Assembly (NCBI RefSeq): GCF_963675165.1
Contig: NC_087391.1
Coordinates: 1,321,001 to 1,385,000, forward strand
Direction: 5' to 3'
Origin: Halichondria panicea
Taxonomy: Eukaryota > Porifera > Demospongiae > Suberitida > Halichondriidae
DNA length: 64,000 nucleotides
The notes under the pieces are model-generated. The model searched no databases. It saw nothing but the letters and a program-made list of their open reading frames with translations, and was not told where the DNA came from. A program made the translations under genes and the position numbers. Shown here piece after piece: positions 15,623-27,100 of this stretch (its first letter is position 1; each line of letters starts with the position of its first letter).

Positions 15623-18600
15623 TGGTTGTGTACTATGTGTGAACAGTGTAGGGGTCAGGTTTGTACTGTATGAACTGTGTGTGAAAAGCTTACGTAGGTT
15701 ATAGGTTTGTACTGCGCACGAACATGTGTATGCGGGGAGGGGGGGTTTTGTAAGAAGTGTAGGGGTTAAGGTATGCACTGTAGATGGTGTGTAGGGGTAG
15801 AGCATACTAGAAGAGGATAATCACATTACGTGGTTACATCAGAGCCATCACTGGTAACCGTACAAGCACTCATTGTTTGTAAACAGATTGCCTAAGGTGC
15901 ACAATGACATGCATGCCTGTATACAAACACATCTAGTTGCTAGGCCTTCTCTTTAGCAATGTACATCATCTTAATTATAGTGATTCACAGTGATTCACAC
16001 AAAAACATGAGGAAATAGCATTTAAGATGATGAGGAAATAGCATAATATGGGTGCCGTTTGTGTCAAAATATTGAAATAAAAACACAAGGTTTTGGTGGT
16101 ATTTAGTACACAACTGAGGGTATTTACTAAACAACTGGGGATATTTAGTAAATGTCTGTGGGTATTTACTAAACAACTGAGGGTATTTAGCAAACGACTG
16201 AGGGCATTTAGTGAATGACTGAGAGTACTTTAGCAAATGGCTGAGGGGATTTAGCAAATAATGGAAGGCATTTGAGTCAAGGTCAACACTAGGCGTTTGT
16301 CTACTCCTCTTAACAGAGTGTGAATTCATCTGGGCACAGTAGAGCTCTAGCTATAGCTACAGAATTCTAGAAGAAGTCGTGCACACTGTGCATGCGCACA
16401 ACCTTGTGCCCTGCACACCTCCCTAATACCAGGAGCAGATTACAGATTACAGATTACAGATTAGTCAGTTGTTTAGTAAATACCCTCAGTCCTTTGCTAA
16501 ATACCCTCAGTTGTTTAGTAAATACCCTCAGTCCTTTGCTAAATACCCTCAGTTGTTTAGTAAATACCCTCAGTCCTTTGCTAAATACCCTCAGTTGTTT
16601 GCTAAATACCCTCAAATGTTTAACTAAAACCTTGTGTTTTTATCATCAGTATTTTGACACAAACGGCACCCCATAATAGCACACTATGCACAACATAACA
16701 CATTGTATGTATTCTTGTAACAGGCAGGAGATGTTCACCCACTTGTGCAAAATCTTATAATACAGGTGTTTGGCTCACCCCATCCACGCAGGTCCCTCCA
16801 TTGAGACACACGTCGGGACTGGTGCAGTAGTCTATGTCCATATCACACTCCACTCCAGTGAACCCAGTGAAACAAGAGCAACTGAAATCATTGAAACTCC
16901 TAGTACAGTTCCCATTGTTACAAGGGTGTGGTTCGCAAAGGTCCACCTCTTCATCGCACAGAGTTCCCGTGTAGCCCGATCTACAGTGACAGGTGAAGTT
17001 TCCGGGACCGTCCAAGCATGACAGTGTGTTGTTCTCAACACAGTTGGCAGTGAGGCATTCGTTGATATCTATCTCACAGTTGGTGCCTTGGAAACCATTC
17101 GGACAGCTGCAGTTGTAGTAGCCCTCACCGTTCTGTAGGACATTAATATACATTGTATTATTATTGCAATACACAAGCATCACACCAGTATTTCTGATCA
17201 CACTTAATCTTGCAAATTAATACATGCATGTGGTGTACACAGCAGATTGTATTAAATTAGCACGTACACCACTTTTATAATTATACATACATGTATTACT
17301 CCGACTCACTGTGCAAGTTCCTCCATTGCGACAGAGGCCAGGGGTGGAGGCACACTCGTCTATGTCGGAGTCACAGTCCAAGCCAGTGTACCCAGAGGGG
17401 CAGACACACGTGTATCCAGGACCACCCACCACATCCACACACATACCTCCGTTCTGACACGGCATCGGCTCACAGGCATCAACATCCACTTCACAATTGT
17501 CGCCAAAGAAGCCCTCAGGGCATTCACATATGTAGCCGTTTGGACAGAAGACAAAGTTCGGATTTGTTGGGTCTGAGAGGATTGGTCCGGTAGGTGTGCA
17601 GTCAGTGCAGCTGCCTTGTACACAGGGAGGAGTGGGAGAGCATTCATTGATGTTGGTGTTGCAGGTAGAGCCAGTCCAGCCTGTCATACAGGTGCAGTTG
17701 AATGTGCCTGGACCAGTGGCCTGTGGGAGTGTGTGTGCGTGTGCGTGTGCGTGTATTATGTGTGTGTGTGTGTGTGCGCAGGAGTTAAGTGACTATATAC
17801 ATTATATGACTTGATAGAACGTGGGTTAAATGAAATGGTGCAGCAAACAATAGCATACTTTTATGGAGGCTCAATGATAACTGTACTCTTTAATAGGACC
17901 ATGCAGCTATTAACAATACCTACACACACACTTCAGAGTCACAAGATACTGATCGTAGATCTAGAATTAATTTTTTGATTAGAACCATCTATATAATGCG
18001 CCATGCAGTTACTAACCGTACAAGTTCCTCCATTCTGACAAGGTAGTGGTGCATCAGCATCAACGACACATGCATCCACTTCCTCTGAACAGGTGTCTCC
18101 GGTATAGCCTGAGGGGCACGTGCAGGTGTAGTCATTGGAGCCGGCATTGTTACAAGTGGCATCGTTGGCACAGGGCGAGGTGTGTCCACATACATCATCG
18201 TCATTCTGACACAGAAGTCCCGAGTAACCTTGGATACATTCACACTCTCCGGGTACAGTACAGGTGGCTCGATCAGCAGCTGTAGAGGAGAGAAAACAAT
18301 ATAATAGTAGGTTTGTTGCTTTATAGAGTGCAAAGATGTACATGTACATCCCCCCTTTGATTATAAATATGGACACCTGGAACAAGGTTTTGGCTGTTGT
18401 ATACAGGTGGCCTTTGTTAAAGGGTTGTTTTGCACACACATTTGGGACCTGGCCTTATATTATATCACAGTTGGCCGCCGTTAATTCTATTGTAAAAACA
18501 AAAAACACATTCAGACTAGCTACATATACAAAATACTTGATCTATATTGGTGTGGAATTGACTATTTTTGCAAGCAGAGCTTATACAAAACGGGTGGTTA

Positions 18601-20992
18601 AGTTTTGCTATTGACATGTAGAGTATAATTTATGATATCATTGTTTACACTGAGATTTTAAAATGCACATCATTCGTGAATCTAATTAGCTGGTGGCAAT
18701 TTAGTATCAGGTGATGATCTAAACAAGGACTGTGATATTTTGTATTGTGTGATCAACATGTTGTAAAGAAAACAAACACATAGGCCACCACCCACAGCTG
18801 CTAGAGCTGACCAACTAGTGAAAATACGTGTAGTCAGCAAAGTTTGCTAAGATACGGGGTTTGTGACTGTGATGGTCCCAGCTCTGAATAATTATTGTGG
18901 TTATTATTATATTGTGGTTATAACTCCTACTTGAGATAAGTGCACACACTGCCCACTAACAGATAACACATTCCAACGGTACCAGGTTAAATAAACTTCA
19001 AAGCCTTAAAATCACCAAAAGCAGTTGTTATATTTAGCACTGCTTCTGCACTGATCTACTTGAATGATCAACTTACGACAATTTTGATCAAGTATGCACA
19101 CGTCACAGGCAGTGCCAGTCCAACCAATAGAACAGCTGCACAATACAATTATTAATACAATTATTAATACAGTGCGTGCAATTCAATAAAAGTCAAAACA
19201 TCATGCTAGCTGCAAGGTGAGTCAATTACGCCGTACTTTAATTAGTAATCAAGCTAGCTTTTTAGTAAATCTTGTGCCATTATTGTATTTTTAGTGACTA
19301 CCTTGAGCCATAGCTATATTATACACCAGGTATATATACACTGTACAGTCATGTAACAGTTATATATACTTCCTGTACTAATAATAATCCCCTTATCTGC
19401 AACTTAACGTTACATATTATATATTTACGGTGGACTCTACAGAGCTCCAGCTCCAACTCTCAAACTCACCTGCAAGTGTTGGGCCCAATGCAGTCACCAT
19501 TGACACAAGCAGGAGAGCAGCTATCTGTATTGGTGTTTTGGGGAGATTTAGTTTCAAGATGACACCACGACAAGAACACAACAATCATACATTAAAAATC
19601 ATAAACAGACATATATAAATATCGATGTATTACACACACACACACATACACACGCGCACACACACATGGAACATACGCACACACCACGGACAGTCACTCA
19701 CTATCAAGACAGTTTGGCAAGCCGGTGTAGCCATCCAAACACACTCTGTTCCCATCATTATCGCAGCTATAGTAACCAGTTGCGTCATTACTTGGGACAC
19801 ATTCTGTGAAACAGTTATCTCCATAGAAATTGTCCAAACACACCACTTGCAGCTGCACTCTCATGGAGACCTTGTTGAAAGTTCCCGTGTAAGTAGCGTC
19901 TACTAGACCGTCTGATGGACGTATTGAACTTTGTAAAATAATTCGGTCGACAAGATCGTTGGAAATAACGTCGTAATCCTCGATCTGAATCCTAAAGTCA
20001 TAGTTAATCTAGGAGAAAATTTATGTGTCAGTTTGAATAATTGTGCCAAGGACAGAGCACGAATTCATTAATTATTTCAAGCTGCCCATACATGTCGGCT
20101 GCATAGCTACATGTATACCAGCTAAAATATTTACAATGATCCTCGCCTATGCTGTGTTAACTCTGGGCTGCTGCCAAAAATGAGGTCACCACAATGTCAT
20201 GCAATCACCTTTAACCGCCTGGCACATAATTAAAATATACTTGACACACCCTAAAACCAAACACTGCATTTGGAGGGACCAATAATAATTATGTAGAATT
20301 CGTGTAAAAACTTACAGTCCATGGGATGGCACCACTGGATATCACATCTGTAGCTCTATAGACGATAGGGTTTGAAAAGGCTGTATTGGGTATGAGTGGT
20401 TGTCCTAGGGTGAATGTATGTGGAGATCCCACTATATAACTGGACCCAGTGATAGTGCTTCCCAGGACACAGTTAACATTTCCTGGTACCGGGCTCAAGC
20501 AGAAACGAAATGTATACTCGCAAGTGGTCTCCCCGATATCACAGCTCAGTCCATTTGAATCCGTATTCGAGGGATTTTGAAAGCTGAGTATTCCAACTTT
20601 AAATTGATACCTTGCCTCCACTAGTACCTGCACAGAGAAAGCCATGCAAGCTCACATTGTTGTGTGTACGCGCTGGCGCTTAGTTTGAGCCGTCTTCCGT
20701 AATTTTTCTCCTATAGATCTATATGAATTTTGGTACCAGAGAATATCCTCAGGTTATTATCTAATGATCTCATAGACCAATACAGTACTAGGTACTACAA
20801 TTAAGTATTGTAGATCACTGGCTTCATAACAGAAGCTCCTAGCTAGATAGTGCATACTCATTGCAGCTATTCTCTAGCAGACTAGCTACATGCATTATAT
20901 ACCTGGCCTATTGTATATCTCATGTAGTGAGTGCAATGTATACATACCGTAAATGCAGTGAGAAAAAAGCAGAGAGCTGCAACTAGTCTCAT
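13034..20992 (-). CDS. Delta/Jagged-like DSL Notch ligand
   Basis: Twelve exons join in phase to about 2970 nt (about 989 aa): 20948-20992, 20316-20627, 19702-20008, 19470-19524, 19077-19135, 18017-18279, 17310-17720, 16779-17132, 15434-15590, 14569-14634, 14246-14398, 13034-13821. Order of parts: signal peptide MRLVAALCFFLTAFT; an MNNL-like domain (residues about 16-170, with CEYTFRFCLSP); a DSL domain (about 175-221, VCLDNFYGDNCFTEC, then GYYSC and CLDGYTG); 10-11 EGF repeats, several with the calcium-binding D-I-[DN]-E-C start; one membrane span (about 685-712); a 262-residue tail. The tail is rich in tyrosine motifs: NPLY, NPMY, SGKYDSL twice, NPYV and C-terminal NPYEFS. DSL ligands activate Notch on neighbouring cells. 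The exon 10 donor could be 6 bp earlier (14575) without changing phase. Two foldback elements lie in its introns. Confidence 0.9.
14724..15375. mobile_element. Foldback element with minisatellite arms, 8-bp target duplication
   Basis: The ends ACGGTGGCCCTGAG and CTCAGGGCCACCGT are inverted. The flanks 14716-14723 and 15376-15383 are both ACATAAGT, a perfect 8-bp duplication. Each arm carries a short-unit array (AGTTGGTAGTTGGC on the left, its complement CCAACTACCAACTG on the right) around a unique centre of about 300 bp. No ORF. It lies in an intron of the Notch-ligand gene. Confidence 0.9.
15591..15620. repeat. (GT)n directly at a 3' splice site
   Basis: Read on the minus strand, (CA)n runs straight into the AG of the acceptor for the Notch-ligand exon 15434-15590. 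Confidence 0.85.
16050..16671. mobile_element. Foldback element with minisatellite arms, near 8-bp target duplication
   Basis: The ends GGGTGCCGTTTGTGTC and GACACAAACGGCACCC are inverted. The flanks CATAATAT (16042-16049) and CATAATAG (16672-16679) match at 7 of 8 bases. The arms hold arrays of GGGTATTTACTAAACAACTG-type units and their reverse complement. No coding capacity; the open frames across it come from the repeat. Confidence 0.88.
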
Positions 20993-21205
20993 CTCTCCCA
21001 TCTTTCTTCGCTGTTTCTAACTTTTTTTTCTGTGGTAGATTCCATAAACGATAACAAACTGATTGCCTCATTCCATGGGCGTGCACCAATCTAGTTCGGT
21101 AATTAGCCGCACTTGACAAAAACCTTTAAATCATACCATTACAAACACACACATTATTATAATAATTATACAAAATGCATATGAATAAATAAAAAAAAAT
21201 AGTGC

Positions 21206-23054
21206 TCAGTTATTGCTGTCTTTCCTCCAGTAGCGTAGTATTAGTACGACTGTGGGAAATGTGACTGCGTTCACAATAAAACCTCTGGCCATCGTTGAAT
21301 TAAGGCCCCTAAAAAACATCAAGTATCGTCCATAACCTGTTTTACCTCCTTCGTGGAACGTCTTCCTAAAGCAGTCTATTGAATTGGAGTAAATTTCTTT
21401 GCCAAACATGCCGTCGACTTGTAGTCTTGATTTGACAACATCCACGGGATATGACATAATCCATGTGTTGATTCCACTTATACCTCCGCAAAGACACAGG
21501 GTGACCGGGTGTATGGTGTCTCGATGCTCATTCTTGAAAATCCTCATGGACAAATTGCACAGATAATCGTAGGAAGCAAAATAACAACCAAAACCTGGGA
21601 CCTCCCTCGCCATGGTGATCAGGGTCCCCTTGTACAGCCCCCGGAGACCCGCCTTCTTGTACACTTGCACAGTAGCGTCCCAGGGATCTTTGTACACCAT
21701 CTGCGAGTCAACATGGTGGATTTCAAACAGCTGAATCGGATTTGTTTGTGCCTGCATTCTCAGCTTGATGAGCTCAATAGGACAACAGATGAAAGTCTGA
21801 AGAGCTCCAGCTATGCCGCCGGCGATGAATGAATTGAGGTAAGTTCGTTCCATTCTTCTCATCATGTTGTGCTGGACTCCAAACACTATAGCATTAATGA
21901 AAGCCATCCCAATCATTGGAGAGAACATGCCTTTGTACAGAGCTCTCACCTGCAGATTATGTGTGCAGTATGCATATTTGATATTAGTTAGCAGGTTGTC
22001 AGATTTTGAAGTAGAAGGGGAAATATTGTGCTAAAAAAAGGTCAACTACTATTTCAATACCCTGTTACAGTAATTTTTATTGACTGTATGGTCATAGTCA
22101 AATGTCATTTGTGCCTGGTCATACTGACTGGACACATGCATGGTAAACGTCCAGTCAATGACCGATGGCAATGTAATATCTAAAACTGCTGTTAGTATGT
22201 ATGTAACATTGCCGGCTATGGGCACTCAGTCATACAAGTAGTACCTGATATACAAATTTTAGGGGGGGGGAATTGGAGCCAGAGGGGGGATATCTTCCCT
22301 TCCCTCCCCTGTATGACACCCTGATATAGCACCTGTAAAACAAATTAACCACGTGCAGTGGAATCCGCCACCTAAATGCCAGGAAACCAGGTCCCAAAAT
22401 AAACAATTAATGCACACAAAAATCCCTTTGTTCTTTATAACAGCCAAAATTAACTTTGTAAGGTTTCACTTTAGTACTATACAGTAGACTCTCGTTAATT
22501 CGGTCACCCTTGGGACCATGCAGCTTGGCCGGAATAGCGAGGTGGCTGTATTTCGGGAAATAGCCGCGGCTCGAAATTAATGACCAATTTTGCACATATA
22601 CCTCGAGGATAATGAATCATTCTGCTCTCTATTTAAGTCTCTATTTAAGTGTAATCTGCCTAACCACACCCAAAACGTCATATCTGGCCTGTTACATTGA
22701 AAATCTTGTTTGGGGCAGCCAGCACTGGCCAGTACACGGAATAGCGAGTGGCAGGGTGAGTTTTGTGCAGTAAACATCTAGCTAGCATTCCGTGCCAAAC
22801 CAAATGGCCGGTATATCGAGGTGGCCGTACTTCAGAGGGCCGGGATAGTGAGTCTACTGTAGTACATTGTGTATGAGAATAATTCCTTGAATTGCACCAT
22901 GCATAAACACTAACACAGGCAAGGTGTAAAGTAATCAAGGTGTCTATGATTTGATAACAACACCTACCCCTTCTTTGTTGATGATCTGACTGAAGCAGTT
23001 GATGGTACCCTTGTACTTCCGAGGTACAGTATCCAGCTGCATCCTGGCCTGTGC

Positions 23055-23135
<81 letters not shown>

Positions 23136-23865
23136 GGGGGGGGGTTGCTCATGATATCATAATGACTACCACATACATAGAGGCAGCTAAGGTACAAAGT
23201 AACCGAGCAACAACAACAAAAGCTGGTATTTTGTATGATAAATATCATCAAAGGTATACCATAAACATGAGACTGTGCTCAAAGTAACAATGACAACACA
23301 TTAATAAAAGTGGAAGCAACCTGAGATCCTAATTTGGCGTAGTCACAAACTAAGATTCCAAAAGGAATTCATCTATATAGTGACTTCATTGTTGTAAAAA
23401 GGAATTCAAGAGAAAAATGTGTCCACTTAAATTAATATTAAATCTGATGCTCGCTCACCTTGACCGTGTCAAACGGGTGCCCTGCCACCAAACCAGTGAC
23501 ACCTGTAGAATTAGGGAACTGTTATAACAGACTGGCACACGAGACACTAGGTGTATTCGTACTTCCTATTATAATAGTAATATTAAAATGTTCGCGTCCA
23601 CACTACCCTATTGAAACGTTTGAGTCCACACTACTATTACTGTACTGCACAGTACTAATAACTTAAACATACAATTGACATGCTAGACTGAAGACATTTG
23701 ATACTGATTCTATGTATGCCATTTTCTAAGGAAGATAAGCTAGCTCTAGATATGCTAGATGGGGAGATTCCAATTTTACAGAATCTCACCTCCAAACCAC
23801 CCAGCTACAAAGTCCTGAGCAAAGTGGTGGTCATTCTCAATCTCATCCTTCTCGATCTCATGCAT
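21206..23865 (-). CDS. SLC25 mitochondrial carrier (amino acid / carnitine carrier group)
   Basis: Four exons join in phase to 945 nt (314 aa): 23790-23865, 23459-23502, 22968-23048, 21206-21949. The three carrier signatures are present, one per repeat: PFDTVKARMQ, PIELIKLRMQ and PVDVVKSRLQ, each ending a first helix of a roughly 100-residue module, with downstream glycine motifs such as GVRALYKGMF and GLRGLYKGT. The start MHEIEKDEIENDHHFAQDFV is short, with no clear presequence, as usual for this family. The motif set resembles SLC25A20/A29/A45/A47/A48 (carnitine and basic amino acid carriers), but the substrate is inferred only at group level. It would sit in the inner mitochondrial membrane. 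The acceptor of exon 22968-23048 follows a (CA)n tract of about 90 bp. It is divergent from CDIN1 with 280 bp between start codons. Confidence 0.92.
21995..22325. repeat. Dispersed repeat, copy 1 of a three-member family
   Basis: Begins near TGTCAGATTTTGAAGTAGAA and ends CCCTGTATGACACCCTGAT, with an internal CAAATTTTAGGGGGGGG stretch. Related copies are at 28912-29180 and 30174-30348. Confidence 0.7.
22482..22859. mobile_element. pogo/Tigger-like MITE
   Basis: TA on both sides (22480-22481, 22860-22861). The ends are CAGTAGACTC and GAGTCTACTG. Internal GGCCGGAATAGCGAGGTGGC-type sub-repeats face each other. No intact transposase. The CAGTAG ends with a TA target fit non-autonomous pogo-type Tc1/mariner elements. 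Copies related to this: 27422-27611 and, more distantly, 46406-46655. Confidence 0.8.
23051..23145. repeat. (GT)n microsatellite followed by G-run
   Basis: About 90 bp of nearly pure GT, then about ten G. On the minus strand its end is the acceptor of the SLC25 exon 22968-23048. Confidence 0.95.
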
Positions 23866-24145
23866 GCCCTGCTGAAGTAGGCTGGCATTTGTTTAGACTC
23901 AAGCTTCAACTATAATAAACAGCTCCAGACACAACACACGAGATGCTTGTGATCGTATGGTCGGTCTTTTACTCTCTGTGGTCTGAGAAACGCCCACCTT
24001 TAATTAGTTATAATTATACCCCCCACACACCTCCTAACCCACCCATGTGATTAGTCTCGTGATCAGCCTAGCCTCGAATGTGTCAAGGTGCGGCTAATTT
24101 ATGATACTACCAAATCTCGAGGTATGGCCGGCTTAAAGTGAATTA
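23866..24145. promoter_or_regulatory. Divergent intergenic region SLC25 / CDIN1
   Basis: 280 bp between opposite start codons. No TATA box seen on either strand, consistent with housekeeping-type bidirectional transcription (inference). Confidence 0.45.
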
Positions 24146-27100
24146 ATGATGGCTGCAAGAAGAGCTGTCATTTGCATGCAAATCTACCAAGATGCAGCTC
24201 TGATAATCGAGTCACAGCAGTACAGGAGAGACTGCTTACAACTACTAGCTAAGAAATTCCCTCTGTGAGTTGCTTTATGCTCACAAATTAACACACCAAT
24301 TATACAGAATTCCGCAAGAGACATTATTGAGTATCTACTCACAACGATACCAGGTGAGAGGAAATCAACATGTGCACTGTTATATAGCAAGTTCACCATT
24401 GTAGCAACATACCAAACAAGTGCATCACGCTCACCGGCAGGCAATGAAGGAATACTATGATCAGTGAGTAAAAATTGACTCTACACATTATTTATATTTG
24501 CTGTTTAGGTATCAGAGCAGGAATGCGTGCCAAGAGAGCTCAGAATCATTGCTATTGGAAATGGCAAATGAGGTAGGAGTTTATGCAAGTACAATCATAC
24601 CTAATTATCTTGTATCTGACTGATGATGTATGTTCTAGATTCTGTTCTCACCGGCATTATTTGCACGGATGATTCTGGAGGAACACATTCGGAGGAACAA
24701 TTTGATCCCAGTCGAAACAGGTAAGTATCAAGTGGAACTGAGAAAGTGCTCACTTCCTCACTGTGTGCGTGTGCGTTACAGCTGCTAGCAGTATAGTGAG
24801 CCAATGGGTGAAGTCTCCACACTTGATACAAGACACTGCCCTACAACATCAAGTTAGACAAGTGAGTATAAAATGTATCACGTCCTTAGAGGTATAAAAT
24901 TTATCTCTATAGTGCATTCTGACTGACACCAATTATGGACCTCTTGGGGAAAACCTGAAACAGTATCCTTTCACTTATAATTATCAGGAGCACGTGAGGA
25001 GATATCCTCGTGTGCTTCTGATTTAATCTATCTAACCAGCTGTCAGTTGATTGAATCCTTGACAACTGTCACTATCTCTGTTGGACATCAGTACGAATTC
25101 TTACTGCTGGAGAAAATTAAGGAGCTGAGAATTCCCTACCTAGGTGAGTCGGTAACGTAACCTAGCTAATTAAGATATCTGGCTTGTAGCTTTACAACTT
25201 CTCGTATGGGAAAACCCCTAGCAGAGTTACTCAGGCTTATAGCTTTCATAATGGGAAAACCCCTAGCTGCATGAGCTCTGGCTAAAACCCCTATAGCAAA
25301 GGTGTGGCTTGTAGTTTAACCATAGCTCTCTTAGATGTACATGTAAGTTACGTAGTATTACACAATAGGGTGGCATGGACAGTGTGAGGAATGTGTTTAC
25401 TCCATTAGTTGGTAGACTTCAATATTATTTTGCACCTTGACCTCTTCTTGAGATGGAATTGAGCAAGGATGCAATAATCCAGACCCTGCAGCTGGAGAAG
25501 CTGGTAGACCCTGATGGTGGCTACTATAGGAGAACTTACAACTCACCTCACACTGTCAGCATCACCAGACCTGATGGAAGCACTGTGCAGAGAAAGACAA
25601 TGACCTCCATCTATTTTATGCTCACCAACGACAGAAAAATCGGATATCTGCACAAAAACGAGTGCGATGTGATGCTCTACTATCAACTAGGCCTCCCAAT
25701 AAAATTCATTTTCCTCCACCCAGATGGAAAATTGGAGGAAAGTGTTTTAGGGCCAGGGATTTTGTCCGGAGAGAAGCTACAACTTTTTGCCCCAGGGGGT
25801 GTGTGGATTGGCTCTGTTTTAACAACTGATGGGCCAGGGGGGTGTGACTTTGGCCTGTCCAGCGAGGCTGCTAGCCCAGGGTTTGAATATTGCGACATGA
25901 CAATGGGAACTGAAGAACTCATGCAATCACTGTACCCTCAACATTGGGATATCGTGAAGCTGTTCATGCCGCCCCTAAAGAGAATGTCAAGTGGACCACC
26001 TTAAATTATTATGTCATTGTAATCATGAATAATATTGATGAATATGTAATTATCTTTTTGTGTGAACCTAAATGTGTGCTTTTTGTAATATTGAAGAGCA
26101 GTGAAAATGAACAAGAATTCCGTGATTGAGAAGCTTCAGTTACAGCAGCACATTGAAGGAGGGTACTTCGGAAGAACGTACGCTTCCTCGCACACACTCA
26201 CAATGGATGGCATCCCCACGAGTGTGAGAGTTGCCATGTCTTCCATCTACTACATGCTGACTAAAGACAGCCCTATTGGGTACACACACAAGAACCGCTC
26301 TGATATTGTACGCTACTACCAACTCGGACTGCCCCTCCGATACTTGACCCTCTACCCTGACGGACGTTTAGAAGAGACTATATTGGGACCAGACATACTA
26401 GCCGGTCACAAGCTACAGCTGCTAACTCCTGGAGGGACGTGGGTATCCACTGCCTTGGTGACCAAAGGGCATGAGGGGGAATGGGACTTTGGTCTCGTAA
26501 GTGAGGCGGTGACCCCCGGTTTCGACCCCTGTGATAGAGAACTGGCTACACTGAACGATATACATCCGAGCCACAAAAAGAGACTTGAACAGTTTATTCA
26601 ACCTCATTCCTTAGAGTGAGGAGCAGATTACAGTAATCTGCCTCTGTTTAGAAATGTTGCTGGAATTGATCTCCAAATGCTGTGACGATCTAACAGTACA
26701 GTGTGTATACTGAATATGTGTAACCAAGAGTTCACTTGGTGTAACTCATGTGTAACTGCTCATAAGGTTGTAGCCTCGAATCCAGGCCGATTAAAATCGG
26801 CCTAGTCTCACTCGAGGCTAATAAGGTTGCAATGCAAGTACAACTATATGACTGTACTTACATACATTGGAGGCCATTGCAGCGTCTAATACTCTAGGTA
26901 TACAGTATTTCTTGTTATACAGACGAGAGGGACTTGAGCTCTAGAGGCTACGACAAGACGCCAGACATCAAGCTTGAAGTACCTATTGCAGTGAATGGTC
27001 ACATTGTGAACTGGATAGAGAGCAAAGCATCTTTTGGAGACGAGCTCAACCACAACAAGTATCTGGACGAGCAATTTTGGAGCTACACTAACAGGTCAAT

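Noticed and set aside
16392-16676. Repetitive ORF LVNTLSPLLNTLSC
   Set aside because: Translation of the minisatellite in the right arm of foldback 16050-16671; the opposite arm gives a similar artefact.
22577-22938. Small ORFs with proline- and arginine-rich reading
   Set aside because: They fall in the pogo-like MITE and appear in several frames without conservation.
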